From contig NC_056758.1 of the NCBI RefSeq assembly GCF_018687715.1, forward strand, positions 9,058,501 to 9,122,500: a stretch of 64,000 nucleotides of DNA. The letters are read 5' to 3'. Below the pieces are notes generated by a model. The model was not told the DNA's origin. It saw only the letters and a list, made by a program, of their open reading frames with translations, and did no database searches. Shown piece by piece: positions 11,255-24,209 of this stretch (position 1 is the stretch's first letter; the number at the start of each line of letters is the position of its first letter). The DNA comes from Carya illinoinensis. Its lineage: Eukaryota; Streptophyta; Magnoliopsida; Fagales; Juglandaceae. Position numbers and translations under genes: made by a program.

Positions 11255-11700
11255 TTAAATATTTTTACATAAACTTGAGATTCTTAGCCTCATTTTTAGA
11301 CGCTCATTCTCTTCATACAATATCATGTCATCCCTAGCCATGGGAACTGACAAGCGGAATGAAGAATCTAATAGAGATTTCAACTGTTTATTCTTCTGCC
11401 GAATGATTCCTTCCCTTGTGTGAGACTCTTGAATAATTCGTTGAAGTACAATAATTTATTTTTTAAACTCTTCAATCTCATGGTTTCTGACTTGTAGACG
11501 CTGAAAAAAAGCAACTAAGAAGAGGAATAGCGAGTCCCGAGACCTACCAAGTCGTAGATAGCATCGGAATTTGACTTATTAATCAAATTATTATTTTCTT
11601 GCTGTAACATGGCACCAATGGTAGTTGCAGAAATGACAGAAGATTGAGATGTAGAATACTTCATAGACGAATCCAAATGAATATTAGAAAAATAAGCCAT
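11255..11700 (-). pseudogene. Antisense coiled-coil reading frame in the gag-only element
   Basis: The minus strand, opposite to gag and just upstream of the 3' terminal repeat, carries a frame from an ATG at 11700 (MAYFSNIHLDSSMKYS) through 51 codons to a GTAGGT donor at 11547. A TTTTTTTCAG acceptor ends at 11501, and the same phase continues as RLQVRNHEIEEFKK, an in-frame TAA, then IIVLQRIIQESHTREGIIRQ and ENERLKMRLRISS. Heptad-like leucines and charges suggest a coiled coil. The 47-bp intron is very short for plants, so the join is uncertain. Extra antisense ORFs are a known feature of some plant LTR elements. The function is unknown. Confidence 0.5.
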
Positions 11701-12217
11701 TGACAAAAGAATTGAAAGTTTAAAACGAGAATGTTGAAAGAATGTAGATGAGTTATAGAAATGAGAAGAATATTTGATGCGGATTGGATGAAGTTTAAAA
11801 CTGATTTACAGAGATAACATAACGAACAAGACAATCTATCATCTAAGTCAAGAAGCAATGTGATTTCTTTTTGGTATCTAATGGATGAAAATGATCTGTT
11901 TTTCAACAATATCAGACGATTTTTAAAATCTCCAGTCATACTTGTTGAGTTACGGCCAGCTCCATTTTTTCAATTATCTACAGTGTCTACTAACACACCA
12001 TTTTCTTCAATCTATTTACTTGCTGCGAATCTTTTTTAATGATGCCAAAAGGTGGAGAAGTTTTAGACTAGAATATTAATATTGTTTGAATTGCTAAATT
12101 TGTTATATATACTTGGAAGTATATTTATACTTTTGCTTGAAAAACTAACGTACATTCTTAGGGAAAGTTTAAGTATTAATACAGGTTTCAAGTTCTATCA
12201 AGTATTTGTAATCATAA

Positions 12218-13549
12218 AAAAAAGGGAGATTGTTGAACTCAAGGTTTCAAGTCTCGTGTAATTATATATCTACACATAGATTTTGATGATAACAAATGAA
12301 TTCAAAGATTAAAGGAGTTTCAAATTCAAGTTGTCTACACAATAGAGTCAAGCATATCAAGGAACCAAGCATAAGCAAGAAGGGAATAAGTTCACATTAA
12401 AGTCATAAAGTAATATTGTAAATCTCTTAAAAATTTGAAATTAGGATTAAAGTTTAAAATTAATATTTTATTATAAAGTATTAAAATACATTTTCCACAT
12501 GTGCATGAATATTTTAAAAATTAAATTTGAAAATTTTGAAAGATGATTGATTGTCATCGTTTACATGTGCATGACATGATTAAAAGTTTGAACTTTGAAA
12601 ATATTAAAGATGATTGATTATCATTTTTCACATGTGTATGCTTTATTTGAATATTTTCAAAAGTGATTGATACTCTTTCTGACTTATGCAAAATATAGAT
12701 ATTTTTGCTTGAAAATTTTGAATAGTAAAATGTGTTCAGTGTGCTCATTTCTTCAAATGCAAAAAATAAAAAGATTAGGTTTGAAATTTTTAAAAAATAA
12801 ATTGTGCTTCTTTTGTTATATGCAAAAAGTAAAAAGATTAGGTTTGAAAGTTTTAAAAAATGAATGATGTTGTCTTTGACATATGAATCTTTTTAAATTT
12901 GAATATGAAGTCTCATATGCCTATAAATAGAGTATTTGAGAGTTTTACATTCACAACACTAAGAACATATAATACTCATTTAAAATTTTCATTCTATCTT
13001 CTTTAAGCATTGAACATTAACCCTTGTTCATTTTGAGAGATCTACTTTACACTGTATTGTTTTTATTTCACTCATTGAAGAGTGTGTTTTGATAACCTAC
13101 CCTATCAACTCTTGTATCAGTAAAATGTTATGTATAACTCTTGTGCGATTAGAAAGTTTTCTATACAGGAAATAGTTGAATCACCACGTGTAAGGTGATT
13201 GCAAGTGTAGAGGGTGCTCTACATAGATCCTTTTTGCGGTGTTGTTCAAGTGTGTAATAGGTTTCTATCTCCACCTGAAGATGGTTGAATAATGAATTTG
13301 AGAATTCTCAAGGGATAGCTTGAGGCGAAGACGTAGGCAGTGGGGCCGAACCTCGTTAACATACTGAATTTGCTTCTCTCTTATCCTTACTCGTTCTCTT
13401 CATGCTCATACTTAGTTCCTTGATGTACTTGACTCTATTGTGTAGACAACTTGACCTTAAGACTCCTTTAATCTTTAAATTTATTTAGTATCATCAAAAT
13501 CTATATATAGATATATAATTACACAAAACTTGAAACATTAGGTTCAACA
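12218..13549 (+). mobile_element. Polypurine tract and 3' LTR-like repeat with inverted ends
   Basis: AAAAAAGGGAGAT (12218-12230) looks like a polypurine tract and is followed by TGTTGAACTCAAGG, a typical Copia LTR start. The segment holds TATA-like CTATAAATAGAG near 12921 and the GGCAGTGGGGCCGAACC block near 13338 seen in Sirevirus-type LTRs. The last 165 bp or so (13385-13549) are an inverted, diverged copy of the first 165 bp or so and end in TTCAACA. An ordinary LTR does not have such long inverted arms, so the end may have been replaced by a second, inverted LTR fragment. Confidence 0.55.
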
Positions 13550-13885
13550 TTCCGCATTATTCAGAAAAACATGTTTGAAGCAAAATATTTCCTCAAAAGT
13601 AGTTTTTACCTTATTTGAAATTAAAAAAGTATTTTATTACGCAACACCTAAATAACTTAATTTTTTTAAGAGATTTTAATACTATTTAAATACTTTTTAA
13701 AACTCTTATCATTACCCAAATAAGTATTTTGGAAGGTTAACTTTGACTTCATTTTCAAGAGCATCCCATTGGCTTCAAATGCTTTTTCTGTTCATAAAAT
13801 AGCATTTTTTTTTTCCTAAAAATGAGTATGGCTTAGCCGAAATTTTTGCCACGGTTGTTCAACATAAATGACAGCATGCATGTAG

Positions 13886-13915
13886 TTTTTTTTTTCTTCT
13901 TCTTCTTCTTCTTCT

Positions 13916-13959
<44 letters not shown>
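13886..13959. repeat. Poly(T) / (TTC)n low-complexity tract
   Basis: A run of ten T is followed by about eight TTC units and then 42 consecutive T (13918-13959). It may be the reversed tail of an old retroposon or simple-sequence growth. Length is prone to sequencing error. Confidence 0.8.
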
Positions 13960-13965
<6 letters not shown>

Positions 13966-14194
13966 GTGTATTGTGTTTATTATTTTTTTTAAAAGCATTT
14001 TTTGTATGTGTTTTGTTAAATACTACAAAATAAAAAATACAATATTAAAAAATAAACAAACTAAATTTAAAAACAAAAAAATTGAGTATAAATGATACAC
14101 CTTGTCAATGTACGTATCATTTGCTAAATATATTTTATTCTTTTGTCTCTCTCTTCATGTAAAAAAGGTAACAATTGATCATTTTCAGTTCTTT

Positions 14195-14400
14195 TAGGTA
14201 TTGTTTAGCCATACAAAATTTTCATCTCAAACATAAAATTCTCATCTCATTATTACAGCTTTTTCAAATCTCCATATAAAATATAATAAACAATTTAATT
14301 TTTTTTCCTATTTTTTCAAATTTTAAAATAATAATAATATTAAAATATAATATTTTAATATTTAATCTTAAAATTCAAAATTCTACAAGCTAGACATTCT
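14195..14400. mobile_element. Tourist-like MITE, one end missing
   Basis: AGGTATTGTTTAGCC at the left, TCTCATCTCATTATTACA, then the A/T-rich core AATAATAATATTAAAATATA match the family. The right end runs directly into LINE ORF1 sequence without the expected inverted end. Confidence 0.5.
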
Positions 14401-15753
14401 CATCTAGCTTGTAGAAAATTCACCAGGATAAAGGTAGAAATTGACATTAAAAAACCACTTAAACAAGACTTCTGGCTTCGTAGAGATTTCAATATAGACA
14501 AGTGGGTTTCTTCAAATATAAAAGATTGTTTGATTTTTGCTATACATTAGGCTACTTACAAATTTTTTGCACTTTCCTAAAAATTATCCCCTCCCAATTC
14601 CCATCCAGCTCCTAGTTACAAGCATACAACTCTTACTCAACAACAAATTAGCCTCCACAGCAACAGGGAATTTCTCAACAACAAATCAACCTCAAAACTA
14701 GATCAACAAACCACCCCAAAACTAACAACCAGGAAACTTTTCTCAAAGTGCAACCATTGTATTGACTGAGCCACAGGAACAAAACTAGCACTCAGGAAAC
14801 TTTTCTTAAAGTGCAAAGGGAAAGGAAAAAATAGAGGAAAAAACACATGAGGATGGGAAATATTTTGTGGAAGAAATGCTGGCCCTCACCTGTTGAAATA
14901 TTGGCGTCGGCATCCTCCTAGATCGACTTTGGCTCTCACCTATGCAGACTTTCCCTGTGAGCTCCCAACTCAGTGAATCTCCAACCCAGTGAGACTCCAA
15001 CTGAGTGTGCTTCCAACCCAGTGAGCTACTGTTCAGCAGCCTCCAACCATCTACAGTAGGAATTAATTCTTCCCCACCTAACATTTCAACCCCAACTAGA
15101 ATAGGCTTTAATATTTTCTCAGTAAATCCCTTCCCATAAGTCAATACAAGCTTTCAAACTGCTCCAATAGGGGCTAACTACTCGTATCGCACTCTGACTG
15201 ATTCGGTAGAACAAAGATTTTCACTTCCCTTTGTACGAACAAAACTATTTGGCTCTCCCAATGCAAGTAAATACAAGCTGTAGTGGTAGGCTACAAAGCA
15301 CAGCATAATAAAAAGGTCCTCTCAAGCTATACAAGTGAGCCCATTACCAACAACCCAAATCAGGCCATTCAAGGGCCCTTTCCAAATAATCGGGCCCAGC
15401 TCCTCAATTATAGCCTAGCAGCCACCATCCTTTTGAGCCCATTGAAAATACAAAGCAAAGGTCCTACAGTAATAGATTTATCTCTTGGTAGTCCACCAAA
15501 GTCCACTGATGCTTCCAAAGCAGATCTCTCTAACTTAGAGAAAATATTCAAGAAACTAAGCACTCCTCTTACACAAGAAGATAACTAGCCACTGAAAAAG
15601 AAGCTGCAAAAAAACCTTACAAAAAATACATCTAACTTTTATATAGGAAATGACCAAACCCCTCCCCCCCAACCACTGAAGAGCAAACTCTAGTGGTTAT
15701 GCTTCTCGAAATGCACTCTGGTGCTTTGGCAAAAATCACAAAATCTAAGGAGC

Positions 15754-16173
15754 AATTCTAGTCTAATCCATATCACAAAGCAACACCATATGCACTCGCC
15801 AAAAAATCCAAAATAGCTTACGAGGCGAGCTTAACTCTACCTCCAACAGCTCCATGAAGATAATGGTATGGAATTACAGGGGAGTCGCCCAATCCAAGGC
15901 AATAAAAAACTTAAGGGCTAATATTAGAAAATATAATTCAGACATTGTACTTTTGTAAGAGAGAATTCTAGTCTAATCCATATCACAAAGCAACACCATA
16001 TGCACTCGCCAAAAAATCCAAAATAGCTTACGAGGCGAGCTTAACTCTACCTCCACCAGCTCCATGAAGATAATGGTATGGAATTACAGGGGAGTCGCCC
16101 AATCCAAGGCAATAAAAAACTTAAGGGCTAATATTAGAAAATATAATTCAGACATTGTACTTTTGTAAGAGAC
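15754..16173 (+). repeat. 210-bp tandem duplication inside the LINE
   Basis: Two adjacent copies (15754-15963 and 15964-16173) are almost identical; I noticed one difference (CTCCAACAGC versus CTCCACCAGC). The unit contains the start of the endonuclease frame. The near identity shows that it is much younger than the decay of the LINE. Confidence 0.9.
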
Positions 16174-16872
16174 CATGGTGCCTACAGAACATACCTATAG
16201 TCTTGGTTTCCACTATTTTGTAAACTTTCCAGCCACAAAAAAAAGGAGATGTTTTGTTGTTATGGCATTCGGACGAAGCTGTTGAACCTATACATATTAA
16301 TATAATACGATATCTGTTTTTATTTACTTTGATGCTCCAAACACCCTTGGCTTGTTACATATGTTTATGTCCCAGCAAAATGGCATCATAAAGTAAGATT
16401 TTGGAATTTATTGGACTTTACATTCAAATCATTTCTAGGTTCATGGTGTTGCATAGGAGATTTCAATGACCTCTTAAATCAATTAGAAAAATTCGGCAGG
16501 TGACCCGTCATGTCTTCTTCAATTGGTGAATTGAAGAATCTTATGGAAACCCACGGCTTAATTGACATCGGATTCATTGGTCCTTACCTTTACATGGACC
16601 AACAACAAACATGATAATACATTGATTAAAGAAAGATTAGATTGTGGGCAAATCCTCAACGGAGATTATTATTTCCAAACTCTACAGTACAACATCTAAC
16701 CTCTTCAATATCGGATCATCACCCACTTCTACTCAATACAATAAAGCACAAACAACGTGATTCTTCTTTCAAATTTAAAGAATTTTGAATCCATGAGCCA
16801 CTAAGTTAGATAATAATTCAAAAAGTTTGGAGCAAGCATTTAATTTGTTGGGAATCCAACATTCATACTCCA

Positions 16873-16873
<1 letters not shown>

Positions 16874-16907
<34 letters not shown>
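16874..16907 (+). repeat. Internal poly(A) tract, 34 bp
   Basis: An uninterrupted A run lies inside LINE coding sequence, between the endonuclease and RT regions. Similar runs lie at 17769-17790 and 18344-18372. Confidence 0.85.
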
Positions 16908-16909
<2 letters not shown>

Positions 16910-18341
16910 AAGGCCACTAAAGATGCCCTCAAACATTGGAACAAAGTTCATTTTAGAAAAATTCAAGTTAATATCGAGCAAATAGAAAATAAACTCTTTG
17001 ATATTTAGTGTAATCTACCAAATCCACATAATCTGACAAGAGAAAAACAGCTCCAACAAAATCTCCAAGAACAACTAAAGCATGAAGAAATATTGTGCTA
17101 GAAATCACGAATTTCCTGGTTAACTTCATCAGATCTAAACACTAAATTCTACCATTTATCAACTACCATCAGAAGACGAAAAAACGAGATCGACTCCATC
17201 AAAATGGGCCCAGATAATTGGAAAATGGACCAATCTATTATTGAATCAGTTTTCATTAATTATTTTCAGTTTATATATACTTCTTCAAATCCAGTTATTC
17301 TGGAAGCATTAGAAAATTTCTTTGAAAAATAAATCACGAATCAGGACAGTGATTTTCTAAATGCAATACCCAACAAGGAAGAGATTTTTGTTGCTTTGAA
17401 ACAAATCTCAAACCACAAAGCACCAGAGCCAGACAAAATGACTGCTTTCTTCTATAGACACTACTGGACTATCATAAAAAGGGAAGTAATTGATGTAGTA
17501 CAAAATTTCTTTCAAAATGGTAAACTCTTTAAATAGATTAACCATACAAATATTGCACTCATTTTAAAAATCACAAAACCAAGTTTACCACAACATTTCC
17601 CACCAATCAGCCTAACCAACGTCATTTACAAAATCATCATCAAAATCTTAGCCAATCGTGTTAAGACCATGTTGCCCCACATTGTTCCTCCCCTCCAAAT
17701 GGCTTTTGTTTTAGGCTGCAACATCAAAATAAAATACTTTGATTGCCTATGCGTTGTTCCATCATCTCAAAAAAAAAAAAAAAAAAAAAATCGGGGAGAA
17801 AAGGCCAAATGGCAATTAAGCTCGACATGAAAAAGATCTTCAACTATATACAATGAGATTTCTTATTTGTAGTGATGAAGGTGTTGGAATATAACAAAGG
17901 GTGGATAAATCTAATTAAAGAATGTGTCACAACAGCTTCCTTCTCAATCCTTATAAATGGCTTACCCATATATTTTTCAAAATACAAAGAAGACTTAGAC
18001 AACACATATCACGGAGGTATTATCCAAATTAATAGCTAGATTAGAAGCACAAGGCAACTTTAAAGGTATTTGATTAAGCTGAAATATTCCTCCAATATCT
18101 CATCTTTTATTTACAGATAATTTAATCATTTTTTGGAAAAGCCAGTGAAAGAAATGCTCAAACAATCATTGACAATCTGGGAAAATATTAGGATTGGTAA
18201 GGCCAAATAATCAACCATAACAACTTATCAATCTACATCACAAGAAATACCATTCATGCCACTAGATCTGCAATTTCTCTAAAAATTCCATACAAGCAAT
18301 CAACATCCAAAATGAATTACTTAGGCGTCCAACCTCATTTG

Positions 18342-18372
<31 letters not shown>

Positions 18373-20238
18373 CAGTTACCAAGAACTACTGGCGAAAATG
18401 AATAAGAAACTTGAGGGTTGGAAATCAAAGCTACTCTCACAAGCATGAAGAACCATGCTGATCAAAATAGTGGCAAGCACAATTCCTTTATACCAAATGT
18501 CAATGCAGTTACTACCAAAATCAGTTTGCAAATCTCTGAATACACGTTTCAAAAAATTTTGGTGGGGCTTCGCTAAAGAACAAAAGCATAATTTAACATT
18601 GAAATCTTGAAAATCTATTTGTCAACAAAAAAAATGTAGGGGGCATGGTTTGAGATCAATGGAGAATATGAATTTAGCTTTATTAGCTAAAATAGGATGG
18701 AAAATGAGTGGAGCAAATCCAAGTTTGTGGCATTCTCTTTTGACGGCAAAATACCTCAATACATCAACCTTTTGGAAGGTCAAAACCGACTAATTATGGT
18801 TATGGAAAGGAATTTTAAAGACAAGAGAGCTGCTGTCAAAAGGTACATGCTATCAAATATTTAATGGACTATTTGTCAATGTGTGGTCAGAGCCTTGGAT
18901 TTGACAATAGAAAATTTCACACCAAAGCCACTACATCAAAGGAATGAGACCCAATCTTTTCTGAATGTCTCTGATCTAATTATTCTAACACCCAGTCATG
19001 GAACATCCAGAAAATGCTAACCCTTTTTGAGCAAGAAAGCATAACTGAAATCTATAAAATTCCTCTACCTCAGAATAATCAAAGAACAGACTCCTTGATT
19101 TGGACACCAAGCCATAATGGTAAATTCTCTGTCAAAATAGCTTATCATATAGCAGCAAGAAATTCCAATATACTATTGCCAAATTTTCCAAATGAAAAAA
19201 CTTTGGAAACTAAAAATTCAAGACCACCATAAGTTACTAATTTGGAAAATCATCTGGAACATTATTCCCACTAGGGGAAGATTGAAAAACATCATCCTAA
19301 ATCTCCCTTCAAACAGTTATCCATTGTGCAATGAATATGAAGAAACCATTTTCCTTCCTTTCATTGAATGTTCAATCACTAAAATACTGTGGAACCAAAG
19401 CAGCTTGCCCTTAAATCTCACATTAATACTATTGATTAACTCAATGCAGTAGTAGATATAGATTATCATTAACCTAGAATCTATGCTGAGATTAAATTCT
19501 TTGGAAAAACATCTATTCCAGATATTTGCAATTTTAATGTTAGATTTTATCTAGAGAAAACGGAATGATATAATCCGAAATTAATCAACATTATTTCTAA
19601 GGAAGGCAAAGGAACAGTTGGAAATTTCCTACCAAGCATATCTATAGTTGTGGACAGAAAAATTAAAATCTCAAATAATACTGAATTGACAACCTCCGTC
19701 TTGGTAGCAATTGAGTATCTCCTTTGACGCTAGAATCAGATATTCTTTTTCAATGTCTTTAGCAGTAGGCCATGACTTCAAATGTAAAATACTGGAAATA
19801 TGGACATAAAAAATTCAATCCACAAATCTAGTCATTGCAAAAGCCTCTTTAGCCCTACTCGCAACAAAGATGACAGAACACCTACAAAGAGTCCTTTCAT
19901 TTTGGAAGGTGACACTCGGTTATCTCAACCATTAAAGGGGAAACTTATCACCAATATGGCAGATAACTCTAATCATTGATATATCCATTAAATATTATGC
20001 ACTCGAAAAGAAATGAGCATTAAAAAAATTCATTGATCTTAAAATTGATGTGTGTACTCAGTGGCGTGGTGGATATCAACCAACTTAACATATGGTTGTA
20101 CACCTTTAGATAATCTACTAAGATGTATTCTGCATACTGACAGTAGCAAGGACTCCCTTTTATATTGTTGTAATATTTCTATATCAATACTAAACATGCC
20201 TGATTAGACCAAAAAAAAAAAAAAAAAAAAAAAAAAAA

Positions 20239-21452
20239 TTAAAGGCAAGTATCGGAAAAGAAGCATTTCTCATAATATTTATTTGTCTAGTCTTGGAAAG
20301 ATAAATAACAATAAAGGTAAGGATGGCTTCTGCTTCCATAACTCCAGCATTAATTTCCCACCAATCCTCCCACATGTCTCGCTCCTTGTAAGTGCCTGAA
20401 TTGGTTGACGTTCTTTTGAAGAAAAAATTAGAATTTTTTCTTTATTGTTTTCTTTTAATTTTATTTGAATTCTTTTAAAAGACGAGTTAATTTTTTTTTT
20501 TTTAAAAAAAATTCTGGTTTCACAAATTTTTTTATTTTATTTTTAGTTTTAAAGGTAGGACTCATGACAAAAATGCAACGGTTCGACTTCTATTTGGTTA
20601 TCAAGTGACATCTTTCAACGGCATATTGAAAATGTTTTGTACAAGCCTCACTTATTCTCTTTAAGAAAAATAGAGAAATCTAAAACTTACATGAAAAGAT
20701 TTATTTTTCAATGATAAACCTCATCTCTTTTCAAATAGAGTATGCAGGACTTTTGCATCCTAATATTTTATCGTTAAAGAATTCAGAAATTAATAATCAT
20801 ATTTACAATTAACCAAACAGTCAAAATAATTGATTTGAGTTGATATACGAAAAACCTATCACTACCATTAGTTTATGCTCACTAACTCAAACTTAATTGA
20901 GCCTCATTGCAGGGCAACGATGTAGAAAACCATCTAAGAGGAGCATCAACTACAAGCATGCCTGTACCGGCTTCCCGCGAGATTCTACAAGGACTTTATC
21001 CGAACCCAAAACTGAGTAAAATTGAGTTCCATTTTGTTTATAAGGTTAATGCAGTATTGAACCGCCAGTACCCACGCAGGAGGATGTCTGTGTGCGTGCG
21101 CGCGCCTGTGTTTATGTGTGGGGTGTTGAGGGAAGTTGAGATGCCCAACACACAAATATTGCACATTGAATCACATACAGGCATTAAGACCAAGAAAGAC
21201 ACATGCAACACTAGTCCCACATTTAAACGATTGTTCATCAGCAAGCTCTAATGCTGCCATTCAGAAAATTGAATCAATTCCTTCAGATTCAAGCAATTTC
21301 TAACGTTTATACAAACATCAGCTTATATATTTTTTACATCTGATTTCTATCACGTAAAGCCAATACTGGTACGATTCTTAGCTGCTAGGCCACCCATCAT
21401 ATTTTATTTTATAATCCCAAAAAATGAAGAAAATAACAAATAAAATTAATAA
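20239..21452. other. Gene-free stretch
   Basis: AT-rich at the left. A short GT/GC-rich run lies near 21083-21122. A plus frame at 20907-21251 (114 codons) has no recognisable domain and looks fortuitous. I see no gene. Confidence 0.45.
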
Positions 21453-21628
21453 GAGAAATGATATTTATAATCATGAAGTGAACAAGCGTCACACAATTCC
21501 TTTGAAAAAGTGAATAAAGACAAGAGCTAATTAAAAAAAAACTAATGTTTTAATAGTGGATCCCACACTTTTTCAAAATGATTATGTGGCAGTTCCACAC
21601 TCTACGATTGTACGTAATATTACTCAAT
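21453..21628. mobile_element. MITE with inverted ends
   Basis: The left end GAGAAATGATATTTATAATC and the reverse of the right end GAGTAATATTACGTACAATC are imperfect inverted repeats, extending through AAGTG/GAGTG. Size is about 176 bp. Same family as the element at 1108-1261. Confidence 0.5.
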
Positions 21629-24209
21629 TGACAAATTGGCACAATAATCTTGAAACTTTAGCATTTACCAGAACAGTTGAAGCTTAATGGAGGATTTCAT
21701 CATTCAAAACAGAACATTTTCCAGCCAACATGCTACACATTTGCAAGAAACCGTCATAGATGCATCTAAGATACCTGGAATCAGGAATATGTACCCAAGA
21801 AGCCACTCTTAATTCTACAGTCCCAAGTAAGGAAGTACCACCAGTCTTGCTCAGCCGTGGACCCATTGCTGCCAAGTATTCACTTAACCAACCAACCATA
21901 CATAATAATTATGAAATGCCTACTTTAAGAAGTTAACAATATGCACAACTTCAAATTTCTCAATGCTTGCACAACTTAAAATCTTTCCAAGAGATTATCA
22001 ATGTAATTATGCAAGGAATATAAAAATAATGTAAAAACACCAAAAAATAATATGATAACCCTACCTTAGACCTTCCTTTTCAACCTGTATATGCTAAAGT
22101 CTACATGATCAACCTTTCCACCACAAGGCACAAACCCTTCTATAAAGTATTCAAGGCTCATATATACACGGAATGAAAGGAAGAGAAGTTGAGGAAAACA
22201 TTCTTTCTAGATAGAAGCATCAATATATGAAGACTGGAATGTGTACTTTTGATGTAGTGGAAATTAAAATACGTGAATTTTTTTGTTAAATCCACCAAAA
22301 GCTAAGTACTCAAATATTAGAGAACCCAAAATGAATCATGCCTCAACCCTAATAACGCTGCATATCCTGGTAACTTCTTAACAACTTCAGATTAAGAAAG
22401 ATTTAAAAAGACCACCACCCAGTGTTAGAAAATGAAGCAAAAAGAGAAACCAAAGCATAGTCTTGGGAGGAGATATTCATATACTAGATCTTTCAAAGAT
22501 TTTAAAACCAACTACTCAGTGTAAGCCAAAAAAAAAGAAAAAAAAAAGAAAAAAGAAAACAAAAAACAAACCAAAGCTTTGTCTAGTGGAGAGTCAAACA
22601 TTCCTGATCTCATTCTGCGTCAAGTGACAAATGATGCACCTCAGATAATTTTCTAAGACTTGTGATACAATCATAACATCCCATGACTTTGTTTCCATTA
22701 GCAAAGACCCTAAGACTAGGGCTTAAAGATGATGATATACTAATAGCAACGAACTTCTCGCTTCTCCAACAATAATCAACCATAAGTTTGTTGATAACAA
22801 TGAATATACTCAGAACCTCTAAAACCACAGACACAGGCTACTGCACTTCAGAAAATCCATACTATCAAAACCAAATTAGTTCACTATTCAATTTAAAATA
22901 TATTGTCAGCCAATTAGTTTTGATTACAATCCAAAAATGCACATTTATATTGTCGTCACTTCCCAAATCACAATGGAACACAAAAATACCACAAGTCCAC
23001 CAGCTAAGAAGCTCAAAAAGCAATTCGATCATCTAAGCTCAAGAAGCATAATTCTTTTCCTGTCAAACTTCCATTTACAACAAACCATCGATATTTGTTT
23101 GTACATTATTACTTGCCAGCTTTAACAACTGTGAACCTTAATAACTGTCACCTCAAAAGACAGATTTGTCTTGCTCAGGAAAAAGAAAACATCAAACAGT
23201 CTTAACCACACCAAAGGATGTCACCTAAGGATAAATACCATCTAGATCTCCCACAAACAAGAGGCAATATTGAACTTGATCAGTACTATATGGCACAGTT
23301 GAGCAGATCTGTCACTCACTCACTTTTTCCTACGCAGGCGTAGAAGTAAAATACGTTCAATGTCTTGATTCCATAAAGGGGCAGCACCACTTTATTAAAT
23401 GCAAGGGTCTAATACAGTTTCGAAGGAAATTTTCATATACGATGGCAAGAGTGAGAGACACTAAGCTATACAAATGTTATATCAAGATCCTGCCCAATCC
23501 ATAATACCTCCAAAAATATAGCCAGGCTCAGGATTTTATCAAACTATTATGACTACTGTCGTGTGCAACTTTGAAACCTCAACTCGCCAGAAAAGCATTC
23601 AAGGTATTCTCCAAAGAGCCACCATTGGAATTTTAAAATTGTAATCTCCTGAACTCCCTCCAAATCTCCATAAGATAAAAGGGTAAAACCTAATTCAGAA
23701 ATACTTTACTACGAGTAAGTAATCCAATCTGTTTTCTTTAAGCATCAACACATAGTATCATCAACATAGAAGGAAAGAAATTCTTGCCCTTTAGCACTAC
23801 AGCTCATATCAGCAATCCCCAAGATTTTCACACCTAAGGCTAAAGAGGCAAGTCCATTGAATCTCCACCTAAACTAGAAACATCAATATTCAGGATATTC
23901 TACCAAAAAGTTCATAGAGAAAACCAAAGAGTAAAGATAGGTGAGGGACTGGGATGAAAAGTAGTATATAGACATGCAGGAAATATATAATGCCACTTCC
24001 AACTTTTCCGATGCAGTCAGGACTGTGATTAGATGGCATCGTTTGCTTTCTAACAGCAAGTCACTTGTTCATCATTTATGAAGTGTATGCCTCATTTCCA
24101 AGCCCACCTAAACACAATTATGAACCCTTGAAATATTAATGGAGGAGACTTCACAACCACAAATTAGAATTTGGAAAAGTAGAGCATGTATTACCACCTG
24201 GCCGAGAAT
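21629..24209. other. Region downstream of the hnRNP Q-like gene
   Basis: No convincing coding region is seen on either strand. The part next to 24210 is probably the 3' untranslated region of the minus-strand gene. The nearest AATAAA on that strand is at 23391-23396, about 815 nt past the stop, so a long 3' UTR is possible but unproven. The rest is unassigned. Confidence 0.4.

Larger units (their letters stand above)
14405..20238 (+). mobile_element. Decayed LINE (non-LTR retrotransposon) with poly(A) tail
   Basis: L1-type plant LINE, non-functional. In order: the end of an ORF1 DUF4283-type domain (VEIDIKKPLKQDFWLRRD near 14425), an ORF1 linker (15283-15588), an AP-endonuclease start (MKIMVWNYRGV) present twice because of a tandem duplication, endonuclease to about 16760, reverse transcriptase about 17340-18140 (KQISNHKAPEPDKM; catalytic box FTDN in place of FADD), the zinc-binding zf-RVT region (19080-19450), RNase H remains (about 19720-19960), and 28 A at 20211-20238. 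Many stops and frameshifts are present, and the 5' end is incomplete. Three internal A runs (16874, 17769, 18344) interrupt the coding parts. Confidence 0.85.

Noticed and set aside
20907..21251. 114-codon plus-strand frame
   Set aside because: No domain and an odd composition across a GT/GC microsatellite-like stretch; no splice or homology support.
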